Shown: piece by piece, positions 1 to 7,018 of the stretch | How the letters are laid out: each line of letters begins with the position of its first letter | Position numbering within the stretch: position 1 is the first letter of the stretch | NCBI GenBank assembly: GCA_910577795.1 | Contig: CAJTNW010000005.1 | Coordinates: forward strand, 29,110 to 38,147 | DNA length: 9,038 bases | DNA from: an uncultured Christensenella sp. | Lineage (GTDB): Bacteria; Bacillota; Clostridia; Christensenellales; UBA3700 | Direction: 5' to 3' | Notes under the pieces: model-generated | What the model was told of the DNA's origin: nothing | What the model saw: only the letters and a program-made list of their open reading frames with translations | The model's database searches: none | Translations under genes and position numbers: made by a program

Positions 1-38
1 AAAAACAGAAAACTCTCATAAATTTATGAGAGTTTTCT
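1..38 (-). terminator. Rho-independent terminator after glgP
   Basis: Bases 7-38 form a perfect 32-base palindrome. In the glgP-sense RNA it folds into about 14 base pairs with an AAUU tetraloop, followed by G and five U residues that run to the window edge. It lies 70 bases past the glgP stop and closes the operon. Read on the plus strand the same stem is followed by a weaker T-rich stretch (CTTGCTTATT), so it could also stop a convergent transcript from outside the window; that part is inference. Confidence 0.88.
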
Positions 39-108
39 TGCTTATTATCAATTAAAAACTATTTAAATATTCATTTTAAAATTGCTAAAATTAATACTAT
101 TTTAATAA

Positions 109-2625
109 TTAATTATTCTTTTTAGCAGGTGCTTTTTTAGTAGTAGTTTTTGGTTTGTCAGCAGGTTTTCCTTCATCTATTTTTTCAGTTTTTGCTGCAC
201 TTTTTACTACTTTTACTTTTTTAACTTTTACTGGTGACAAAGCCCAAATTCTATCAGCATACTCTTGTATTGACCTGTCTGAAGAGAAGAAACCGCTCTT
301 AGCAACATTTACAAGTGACATTCTGTTCCAACGTTCTTTATCTCCATAAGCCTTATCCAATTCGTCTTGAGCATCAACATAACTTTGGAAGTCAGCCAAG
401 CACATATATGGGTCTTTAGTTGTCAAAATATGAGCAATTTCATTAAATTTAACACCACCAATACCTTCGTTTAACATATCAATTACACGTTTAATTCTGT
501 AATTTTCATTATAATATCTTGAAGGATTATAACCTTCTTTATACATTTTTGCAACTTCATTTTCTCTTAGTCCAAAGATAAAGATATTTTCGTCACCAAC
601 ATTTTCGTGGATTTCTACGTTAGCACCATCCATAGTACCCATAGTAACAGCACCATTTATCATAAATTTCATATTACCAGTACCAGATGCTTCCTTACCT
701 GCTATAGATATTTGTTCGCTTACATCAGATGCAGGCATAACAATTTCTGCAAGGCTTACGCGGTAATTCTCTAGGAATACAACTTTAATTTTACCCTTTA
801 TATCCGGGTCGTTATTAATTTGCTCACCTAGCATACAAATAAGACGTATAATTGATTTTGCAGTATAATAACTTGGGGCTGCTTTTGCACCAAAAATAAA
901 TGTTCTTGGGTGAATATCCAAATTAGGATTTTCCTTAAGTCTTATATACAAATCAATAATATTCATACAATTTAAAAGTTGTCTTTTATACTCATGTAAT
1001 CGTTTAACTTGTACGTCAAAAATACTATTTACATCAACATCTATGCCATTATGCTCTTTAATGTATTTAGCAAGTCTTTCCTTATTTTCCTTTTTAATTC
1101 TGCTAAACTCTGCCAATACCTTTTTATCACCTTTAAATTTAACAAGGTCTGCAAGTTTATTGCTATCTTTTAAAAAGTCATCACCAATAAGTGAACTAAT
1201 ATATGCAGTAAGTTTAGGGTTTGACAAAGCAAGCCAACGTCTGTAAGTAATACCATTAGTTACATTTGTAAACTTTTTAGGTTGCATATTATAGTAGTCA
1301 TGGAATACATCTTGTTTTAACAAATCACTGTGCAAAGCACTAACACCATTGATAGTATGAGATGCTGCTAAGCACAAGTTAGCCATTCTAACTTGACCAT
1401 TTTGCAAAATAGCATTGTTTGCAACTCTATTCCAGTCATTTGGATAGAAATCCCATAAATCAGCACAAAATCTTTTGTTAATTTCAGCAACAATTTGATG
1501 AATACGAGGCAATAACATAACAAACAAACTCTCTGGCCATTTTTCCAAAGCCTCTGCCATAACTGTATGGTTTGTATAACTCATAGTGCCACATACTATC
1601 TTCCAAGCATTATCCCAACTATAACCATAAACATCAAGCAAAATTCTCATTAATTCTGGTATACACAATGTTGGGTGTGTATCATTAATGTGGATAGATA
1701 CTTTATCAGCAAAGTTATCCAAAGTACCATAATCATTAAGATGTTTTTTAATAATAGACTGAATAGATGCAGAAACAAAGAAGTATTGTTGTTTAAGTCT
1801 TAAAGATTTACCCTCGATATGGTCATCTGCTGGATATAATACTTTACTAATAGACTCTGCAAGAGATTTATTATACAATGCTTTAATATAATCACCTCTA
1901 GAGAATGCTTGCATATCAAAATCCATTGATGCTTTAGCATCCCAAAGTCTTAGAGTATTAACAGCATCTGTATGATAACCGCTAATATTCATATCATAAG
2001 GTACAGCAAGAACTGTATCAGCATTTTTAATTTCTACAACCATTCTGTTGTTATTCCAATGTTGTACAACTTCACCACCAAAAGTAACAGGGAAAATATC
2101 GTCCTCACGTGGAGCAAGCCATACAGCACCATCTTTTAACCATTCATCAGGCAATTCCATTTGCCAGCCGTCTGCCATTTTTTGTTTAAAAATACCAAAC
2201 TCATACTTAATAGAAAATCCACTTGCAGGATAACTTAAGTTTGTAAGTGATTCCATATAAGCAGCAGCAAGTCTACCCAAACCACCATTACCCAAACCTG
2301 CATCTGGCTCAATTTCGCAAAGTTCATCAAGACTGCAACCATACTTTTTGCAAGTCTTGTCAACCATATCGCTTATGCCAAGATTAAACAAATGGTTTTT
2401 TAGAGATTTGCCTAGCAAAAACTCCATTGACATATAGTATACATGCTTTGCCTTTTGCTCAGCACATGCCTTTTTAAAAGTTAGTCTCTTTTCTGTTAGC
2501 ACATCTTTAACTGCAGATGCAATAATCTTGTAAAGTTGATTATGATTACAGTCTTCAATTTTTCTTCCAAACATAACAGTAGCCAAACTTTCAATTTTTT
2601 TCTCAAATTCTTCTGTTGTTATCAT
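109..2625 (-). CDS. glgP: Glycogen phosphorylase with Lys-rich C-terminal tail
   Basis: Glycogen/maltodextrin phosphorylase (glycosyltransferase family 35, PLP-dependent), which releases glucose-1-phosphate from the non-reducing ends of alpha-1,4-glucan in the cytoplasm. Numbered from the ATG (838 residues), visible family motifs are the N-terminal GLGNGGLGRLAA (about 110-121), GYHTDAVNTLRLW (216-228), HINDTHPT (312-319), VKRLHEYKRQ (540-549) and EASGTGNMKF (645-654), whose Lys653 is the expected PLP Schiff-base lysine. The catalytic domain ends near WALSPV (about 798). The last 40 residues are an extra tail with 14 Lys and many Thr/Ala/Pro. The frame stays open to a TTG at 2640, but that codon has no Shine-Dalgarno, whereas the ATG at 2625 follows AAGGAG by four bases, so I take the ATG. 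It is separated from glgA by 292 bases and probably has its own promoter. Function is near certain; alpha-glucan chain preference is not readable. Confidence 0.97.
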   Translation of the reverse strand: MITTEEFEKKIESLATVMFGRKIEDCNHNQLYKIIASAVKDVLTEKRLTFKKACAEQKAKHVYYMSMEFLLGKSLKNHLFNLGISDMVDKTCKKYGCSLDELCEIEPDAGLGNGGLGRLAAAYMESLTNLSYPASGFSIKYEFGIFKQKMADGWQMELPDEWLKDGAVWLAPREDDIFPVTFGGEVVQHWNNNRMVVEIKNADTVLAVPYDMNISGYHTDAVNTLRLWDAKASMDFDMQAFSRGDYIKALYNKSLAESISKVLYPADDHIEGKSLRLKQQYFFVSASIQSIIKKHLNDYGTLDNFADKVSIHINDTHPTLCIPELMRILLDVYGYSWDNAWKIVCGTMSYTNHTVMAEALEKWPESLFVMLLPRIHQIVAEINKRFCADLWDFYPNDWNRVANNAILQNGQVRMANLCLAASHTINGVSALHSDLLKQDVFHDYYNMQPKKFTNVTNGITYRRWLALSNPKLTAYISSLIGDDFLKDSNKLADLVKFKGDKKVLAEFSRIKKENKERLAKYIKEHNGIDVDVNSIFDVQVKRLHEYKRQLLNCMNIIDLYIRLKENPNLDIHPRTFIFGAKAAPSYYTAKSIIRLICMLGEQINNDPDIKGKIKVVFLENYRVSLAEIVMPASDVSEQISIAGKEASGTGNMKFMINGAVTMGTMDGANVEIHENVGDENIFIFGLRENEVAKMYKEGYNPSRYYNENYRIKRVIDMLNEGIGGVKFNEIAHILTTKDPYMCLADFQSYVDAQDELDKAYGDKERWNRMSLVNVAKSGFFSSDRSIQEYADRIWALSPVKVKKVKVVKSAAKTEKIDEGKPADKPKTTTKKAPAKKNN
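132..154 (-). repeat. 23-base repeat, copy in the glgP tail
   Basis: This segment is identical over 23 bases to 4564-4586. On the minus strand it encodes PKTTTKK within the C-terminal tail of GlgP. The flanking bases differ on both sides. Codon choice here (AAA, ACT, CCA) is the gene's usual preference, so the DNA identity may follow from the shared peptide rather than recent copying. Confidence 0.75.
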
Positions 2626-2629
2626 ATTA

Positions 2630-2635
2630 CTCCTT
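2630..2635 (-). promoter_or_regulatory. Ribosome binding site fixing the glgP start
   Basis: The minus strand reads AAGGAG here, four bases before the ATG at 2623-2625. This supports the ATG over the in-frame upstream TTG at 2640, because the Shine-Dalgarno lies downstream of that TTG. The same six bases can pair with UUCCUU (2646-2651) in an alternative leader fold. Confidence 0.85.
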
Positions 2636-2640
2636 AACAA

Positions 2641-2675
2641 ATCGCAAGGAAAACTAAATTAGCCTTCCAAGCGAT
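2641..2675 (-). promoter_or_regulatory. Hairpin in the glgP leader next to the RBS
   Basis: In the glgP-sense RNA these 35 bases fold with no leftover: 5 bp (AUCGC/GCGAU), a symmetric UU/UU internal loop, 9 bp (GGAAGGCUA/UAGUUUUCC) and an AUU triloop. Two of the nine pairs are G-U wobbles that would be A-C mismatches on the opposite strand, so the structure favours the glgP-sense RNA. It ends five bases upstream of AAGGAG. It is not followed by a U-tract, so it is not a terminator. A role in translation control or transcript stability is inferred; I recognise no known RNA family. Confidence 0.6.
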
Positions 2676-2773
2676 ATTAGAAAATTTATTAACTATTTTT
2701 AAAAACAAAATTACTAATTAATTACACAAAATATCCAAATTGTTTTGCATACAAAACTTTATTTTACCTATTA

Positions 2774-2802
2774 ATTATATGTCATAATGCAATTTTAAGC
2801 AA
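2774..2802 (-). promoter_or_regulatory. Candidate sigma-A promoter for glgP
   Basis: The minus strand carries TTGCTT (2797-2802) and a perfect TATAAT (2774-2779) separated by exactly 17 bases. The -35 box matches the consensus at only three of six positions. Predicted transcription start is near 2767, giving a leader of about 142 bases that includes the hairpin at 2641-2675. In such A+T-rich sequence chance TATAAT boxes are common; the correct spacing and the location in the only large gap of the operon raise the likelihood. Confidence 0.5.
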
Positions 2803-2826
2803 CAATTTAAACAATTAAATAAATTA

Positions 2827-2863
2827 TTTTACATTTTGTTTACATAATTTAAAAAATGTAAAA
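2827..2863. repeat. 11-bp inverted repeat between glgA and glgP
   Basis: TTTTACATTTT (2827-2837) and its exact reverse complement AAAATGTAAAA (2853-2863) flank a 15-base spacer. A second TTTACAT (2839-2845) inside the spacer offers a competing 7-bp pairing with 2856-2862. It lies 55 bases past the glgA stop and upstream of the candidate glgP promoter. It could be a weak terminator or RNA 3'-end stabiliser for the synthesis transcript, or a DNA operator. The arms are almost pure A/T and no clean U-tract follows, so function is uncertain. Confidence 0.4.
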
Positions 2864-2917
2864 ATCTAAATTATTAATCAAAAATAAGTTTGCATTAAAC
2901 AAATAACTTTATTAATT

Positions 2918-4660
2918 TTATAATTTGTTATATAATTCTAAATACTTTTTAGCAGATGCCTCCCAAGAAAAATCAGCAGACATAGCATTTGCAATTAAAG
3001 AAATCCACTCACGTTTGTTATGGTAAGTGCCAACTGCTCTATAAATTGCATCACACATATCATCAGCATTAAAACTATAAAAAGTAAAGCCATTACCAGT
3101 AAGTTCTGCAGGATTAAAGCCAATAACAGTATCATTTAACCCGCCTGTTCTTCTTACAATAGGAATAGTACCATATCTCATTGCTATCATTTGGCTTAAA
3201 CCACAAGGCTCAAACTTAGATGGCATTAAAAACATATCACTACCAGCATAAATCTTGTTTGCAATATCAGTTGAAAAATTGATTATAACTTTCAATTTAC
3301 CATAATATCTGTTTTGCAACTCTTGAAGTTTACTTTCATATTTCCAGTCGCCTTTACCTAAAATGATTATTTGCAAATCGCTTTGCATTAATTGGTCAAT
3401 TCTTGCAAGAAGCAAATCAACACCCTTTTGCTCTGTTAGTCTTGTTACCATACCAATTAATGGAGTATTGCTATTATAGTTCATATCAAACATTTTTAAT
3501 AGTTCTTGCTTATTAATTTGCTTATCCTCTATTGTTGTAAAATCAAAGTTTTTAAACAAGGCTTTATCAGTTACAGGATTATACAAATCAACATCAATAC
3601 CATTTACAATACCGCTTAACTTATAACCTCTTTGTCTTAAAATATTATCTAATCCATAAGAATAATATCTGTCCATTATTTCATTTGCATAAGATGGTGA
3701 AACTGTTGTTACAGCATTACTTGCCTCTATTGCACCCTTCATAAAGTTACTGCATTTAGCATATTTAACCAAACTATGTCTATCTTCTGGCAAACCTAAA
3801 ATATCAGTAATCAAATCTTCGCCATATTTACCTTGGAACTCAATATTATGAATAGTAAATACAGTTTTAATATTTTGATATTCAGGAATACCTCTGTAAA
3901 AGCAGTCAAGAAATACTGGTGTCAACGCAGTATGCCAGTCATTTGCATGAATTACATCAGGATAAAAATCTATTAGTCTTAAAGCCTCAAGACATGCTTT
4001 AGAGAAAAATGCAAATCTTTCAGCATCATCATAATGACCATAAACACCATTTCTTTTAAAGTAATACTCATTATCCACAAAGTAATAAGTCACACCATTG
4101 TAGTTATATGAAAATAATCCACAATATTGATATCTCCAAGCAAGAGTAACATAAACACTACCAATATATTTCATAGCATTTTTAAAATCTTGTGGAATAT
4201 CCATATAAAGTGGCAACATAACTCTTGCATCTGCTCCAAGTGCATTTAAAGTGGCTGGAAGTGCACCAGCAACATCACCTAAACCACCAGTTCTAATAAA
4301 TGGTGCAGACTCTCCTGCCAAAAACAAAATCTTCTTTTTATATGGCTCTGTTTTTACCTCGGCTTTAGTCTCTTTTTTAGCCTTTGCTGTTACAGCCTCT
4401 TTATTTTCTATTTCTTTTTTAATATCTTCAACTTTAACGTCAAGTTTTACATTTTCTTTTTTTGTTGTCTTAGCCTTTGATTTTTCAACAACAGCAGTAT
4501 CTGTTACAACTGCTTTTTCAGCAACTTTTGTAGCCTTTGGCTTACTTTCTGCTTTATCTTCTACTTTTTTAGTAGTAGTTTTTGGTGCACTAGTTTTTTT
4601 TGCACTATCTTCTTTTGTAGTAGTTTTTGCTTTAGCAGTAGTTTTCTTTTCTGTTTCCAT
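2918..4660 (-). CDS. glgA: Glycogen synthase with long Lys-rich N-terminal extension
   Basis: ADP-glucose-dependent glycogen synthase (glycosyltransferase family 5, GT-B fold) that extends alpha-1,4-glucan. The catalytic part runs from about residue 108 to 580, about 473 residues and close to the usual family length of about 477. It shows the N-terminal RTGGLGDV (123-130), HANDWHTAL (238-246), TIHNIEFQGKY (269-279), NGIDVDLYNP (353-362), RLTEQKG (407-413, the Arg/Lys pair that contacts nucleotide phosphates), GKGD (435-438) and SKFEPCGLSQ (481-490) with the acceptor-side Glu484. Residues 1-106 are an extension absent from typical GlgA: about 30 Lys and 20 acidic residues, rich in Thr and Ala, with no aromatic residue or Cys, predicted disordered. 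The start is supported by AGGGGG five bases before the ATG, and no better start lies near residue 107. Odd point: the conserved first Lys of KTGGL is Arg123. It lies 18 bases after glgD, in the same operon. Confidence 0.96.
   Translation of the reverse strand: METEKKTTAKAKTTTKEDSAKKTSAPKTTTKKVEDKAESKPKATKVAEKAVVTDTAVVEKSKAKTTKKENVKLDVKVEDIKKEIENKEAVTAKAKKETKAEVKTEPYKKKILFLAGESAPFIRTGGLGDVAGALPATLNALGADARVMLPLYMDIPQDFKNAMKYIGSVYVTLAWRYQYCGLFSYNYNGVTYYFVDNEYYFKRNGVYGHYDDAERFAFFSKACLEALRLIDFYPDVIHANDWHTALTPVFLDCFYRGIPEYQNIKTVFTIHNIEFQGKYGEDLITDILGLPEDRHSLVKYAKCSNFMKGAIEASNAVTTVSPSYANEIMDRYYSYGLDNILRQRGYKLSGIVNGIDVDLYNPVTDKALFKNFDFTTIEDKQINKQELLKMFDMNYNSNTPLIGMVTRLTEQKGVDLLLARIDQLMQSDLQIIILGKGDWKYESKLQELQNRYYGKLKVIINFSTDIANKIYAGSDMFLMPSKFEPCGLSQMIAMRYGTIPIVRRTGGLNDTVIGFNPAELTGNGFTFYSFNADDMCDAIYRAVGTYHNKREWISLIANAMSADFSWEASAKKYLELYNKL
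4564..4586 (-). repeat. 23-base repeat, copy in the glgA extension
   Basis: This segment is identical over 23 bases to 132-154 and encodes PKTTTKK (residues 26-32) in the GlgA N-terminal extension. Related units occur in the same extension: AKTTTK at residues 11-16 and AKTTKK at 63-68. The extension therefore looks built from a loosely repeated Lys/Thr motif. Confidence 0.75.
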
Positions 4661-4678
4661 TTTTACCCCCTATAATAA

Positions 4679-5797
4679 TTAAACGGTTTTATTTTTTGCT
4701 ATAACAACAGGATATGTGTCATAGCCAGCAATACGTCTATTTTCAGTTATTACAACATTTTTATCTGTGATAGTATAACTTAGTTGTGCATCTTTTTGAA
4801 TAATGCCATGCTCCATTACTATACTATTTCTAATAACAGCACCTTCTTCAACCACAACACCACGGAATAATATACTATTTTCTACTGTACCATTAATATC
4901 GCAGCCATCAGCAATTAAACTATTATTGACATTTGATTTTTCTCTATAAATAGTTGGCACGCTATCTTTTGTTTTTGTATAAATTTTACCTGCACGATAG
5001 AACAAATCATTTCTAACCTTACTATCTAGCATTTTCATATTTTCACCATAATATGACTGAATATCATCAATAATTGCTGAATAGCCATTATGTAAATATG
5101 CGTAAATCTTTAATTTATCCAAATTTTGTTGCAAAGTATGTCTTTCAAAATTCATGTGACCTTGTTCATATCCAAGTTCTATCATTTTCAATAGAAGGTC
5201 TTTTTTCATAAGGTAAATATTCAAAGATATTTGAGATACCTCATCTGATTTAGAATTTTTAATAAGCATTTCTTTAACAAAATTGTCTTCATCACTCTTT
5301 ACAATAACTCTTGTACAATTATTAGGTTTTGCCATGTGAGTTATCATAGTAATATCTGCATTTGCTTTAATATGAGCATTATAAACTTCCTCATAATCTA
5401 TATTAGCAGCAATATTACTATTAGTAAGCACTATGTATTCTTCCTTTGCATTTGTGATATAGTCCATAATACCATGAAGTGCCTCAATTTTACCTCTGTA
5501 AACATTTCTACTAATATTTGAAACGTATGGAGGGAATACTGCTATACCACTATTTTTTCTATTCAAATCCCAGTCACGACCCATACGAATATGGTCCATA
5601 AGCGAACTATAATTAGATTTTGTAATAATACCAATAGTTGTAATGTTACTATTAACTAGGTTTGACAAAGTAAAATCAATAAATCTATATCTGCCACAGA
5701 AAGGCAAAGAAGCAGTAGTTCTATGAATAGTCAATTCATTCAATTTTGCTTCTGCAGAATCACTTGCAAATACTACACTCATTATATTGTTATTCAT
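4679..5797 (-). CDS. glgD: GlgD, non-catalytic subunit of ADP-glucose pyrophosphorylase
   Basis: Homologue of GlgC that in Firmicutes forms a mixed complex with it and raises its activity; little or no catalysis is expected alone. At 372 residues it has normal GlgD length. It keeps the nucleotidyltransferase framework (LPFCGRYRFIDFTLSNLVNS, about 31-50) and a C-terminal left-handed beta-helix with hexapeptide-like repeats (about 288-350). Catalytic signatures have decayed: the GGxGxRL loop is replaced by ASDSAEAKLNEL (11-22), SGDH by TNSN (125-128), and the EKP lysine and YWKDVGT motifs are not recognisable. The start ATG overlaps the glgC stop in ATGA (four shared bases), implying translational coupling. 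A GGGGGTG Shine-Dalgarno lies seven bases upstream, inside the end of glgC. glgA follows after 18 bases. Confidence 0.95.
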   Translation of the reverse strand: MNNNIMSVVFASDSAEAKLNELTIHRTTASLPFCGRYRFIDFTLSNLVNSNITTIGIITKSNYSSLMDHIRMGRDWDLNRKNSGIAVFPPYVSNISRNVYRGKIEALHGIMDYITNAKEEYIVLTNSNIAANIDYEEVYNAHIKANADITMITHMAKPNNCTRVIVKSDEDNFVKEMLIKNSKSDEVSQISLNIYLMKKDLLLKMIELGYEQGHMNFERHTLQQNLDKLKIYAYLHNGYSAIIDDIQSYYGENMKMLDSKVRNDLFYRAGKIYTKTKDSVPTIYREKSNVNNSLIADGCDINGTVENSILFRGVVVEEGAVIRNSIVMEHGIIQKDAQLSYTITDKNVVITENRRIAGYDTYPVVIAKNKTV

Positions 5798-7002
5798 GCT
5801 AATTCACCCCCGTCTATCATTGCATTTACAGGCACAACTGCACCCGGTTGAACAATTGCATTAGGCCCTACAACTGTAATTTGCCATTCTCCATTAACCG
5901 GTTCTTTTTGGCTCTCACCAACCACAGCACCACTACCAATTACTGCACCCGCACCAATAATTGAATGTTTTACAACCGCATTGTCTTGAATAATAACTCC
6001 CGGCATTATTGTGCAGTCTTCAACCAAAGCATTTTTACCAACCACTACAGATGGTGAAATAATAGAATTTATTACACTACCAAGTATTGAGCAACCTTCT
6101 GTTACCAAAGAGTTTTTAATAACTGCACCATCGCCAGTAAAATGTGGTGGCTCTGCAGTAGACCTTGCATAAATTTTCCATTTATCGTCATTTAATACTA
6201 AACCACTTTTAGTATCTAACAAATCCATATTTGCTTCCCACAAACTAGAAATTGTACCAACATCTTTCCAATAACCTTTAAAGTCATACGCAAACAATTT
6301 TTCGCCTGCTTTTAGCATATTTGGTATGATGTTTTTACCAAAGTCATTTTCTGACTTCTTATCTTCCTCGTCAGATACAAGGTACTTTTTAAGTTTTTCC
6401 CATGTAAATATATAAATACCCATAGAAGCATTAGTGCTCTTAGGTTTTTTAGGTTTTTCCTCAAACTCGTATACACTGCCATCAGGATTAGTATTCATAA
6501 TACCAAACCTTGATGCTTCCTCTTTTGGTACATCTATAACAGCAATTGTGCAGTCCGCATTGCGTTTTTTATGAGCCGCAAGCATTTCAGAATAATCCAT
6601 TTTATAAATATGGTCACCAGACAAAATCAAAACATATTCTGGCATAAATTTATCTATAAAGGCTATATTTTGATAAATAGCATTTGCAGTACCTTTATAC
6701 CATTCTCCAGATTTACCTCTCATATAAGGTGGCAATACATATACTCCACCATTTAACCTATCCAAATCCCAAGGTTGTCCGTTTCCGATATATTGATTCA
6801 AATCAAATGGTTGATATTGAGTTAATACACCAATAGTATCAATACCCGAATTTATACAATTTGATAATGGAAAATCTATAATACGATATTTTCCACCAAA
6901 AGGCACAGCCGGTTTTGCAGTATCTTTTGTCAATACTCCAAGTCTTGTACCTTGTCCACCTGCAAGTAACATTGCAACGCATTCTTTATTATTGTGTAAC
7001 AT
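5794..7002 (-). CDS. glgC: Glucose-1-phosphate adenylyltransferase (catalytic subunit)
   Basis: ADP-glucose pyrophosphorylase, which makes ADP-glucose and pyrophosphate from ATP and glucose-1-phosphate, the committed step of glycogen synthesis. Its 402 residues begin with the nucleotide-binding loop AGGQGTRLGVLT (14-25) and AKPAVPFGG (29-37). These are followed by LSGDHIYKMDY (127-137) with catalytic Asp130, EEKP (181-184) with the glucose-1-phosphate-binding Lys183, and YWKDVGT (244-250) with Asp247. A C-terminal left-handed beta-helix of hexapeptide repeats (about 288-390) includes runs such as SIIGAGAVIGSGAVVG. All catalytic landmarks are intact, in contrast to GlgD. The start ATG follows AGGAGG by eight bases, the strongest ribosome binding site in the window, 16 bases after glgB. 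Allosteric effectors cannot be read from the sequence. Confidence 0.97.
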   Translation of the reverse strand: MLHNNKECVAMLLAGGQGTRLGVLTKDTAKPAVPFGGKYRIIDFPLSNCINSGIDTIGVLTQYQPFDLNQYIGNGQPWDLDRLNGGVYVLPPYMRGKSGEWYKGTANAIYQNIAFIDKFMPEYVLILSGDHIYKMDYSEMLAAHKKRNADCTIAVIDVPKEEASRFGIMNTNPDGSVYEFEEKPKKPKSTNASMGIYIFTWEKLKKYLVSDEEDKKSENDFGKNIIPNMLKAGEKLFAYDFKGYWKDVGTISSLWEANMDLLDTKSGLVLNDDKWKIYARSTAEPPHFTGDGAVIKNSLVTEGCSILGSVINSIISPSVVVGKNALVEDCTIMPGVIIQDNAVVKHSIIGAGAVIGSGAVVGESQKEPVNGEWQITVVGPNAIVQPGAVVPVNAMIDGGELA

Positions 7003-7018
7003 GAAGTTCCCCTCCTAT

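Noticed and set aside
155..349. Small plus-strand frames within glgP, glgD and glgC (155-349, 1043-1246, 2048-2233, 5336-5521, 6571-6756)
   Set aside because: All lie fully inside well-supported genes on the opposite strand, lack Shine-Dalgarno sequences and recognisable domains, and are shadows of the real coding frames.
2626..2640. Extension of GlgP to an in-frame TTG at 2640
   Set aside because: The only good Shine-Dalgarno (2630-2635) lies downstream of that TTG and four bases from the ATG, so the five extra residues are unlikely to be translated.
2718..2750. 10-codon ATG frame (MQNNLDILCN) in the predicted glgP leader
   Set aside because: It has no convincing ribosome binding site and no run of regulatory codons. 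Short frames of this kind are expected by chance in A/T-rich DNA.
2742..2757. 6-bp inverted repeat GTTTTG/CAAAAC with a 4-base loop in the glgP leader
   Set aside because: Short and nearly all A/U, with no flanking extension; weak compared with the hairpin at 2641-2675.
4251..4682. 143-codon open frame antisense to the start of glgA, rich in Phe, Ala, Val and Ser and looking like membrane segments
   Set aside because: It is the complement of the low-complexity Lys/Thr/Ala/Glu extension of GlgA; AAA/AAG codons read in antisense give Phe/Leu. No Shine-Dalgarno or homology is recognisable.
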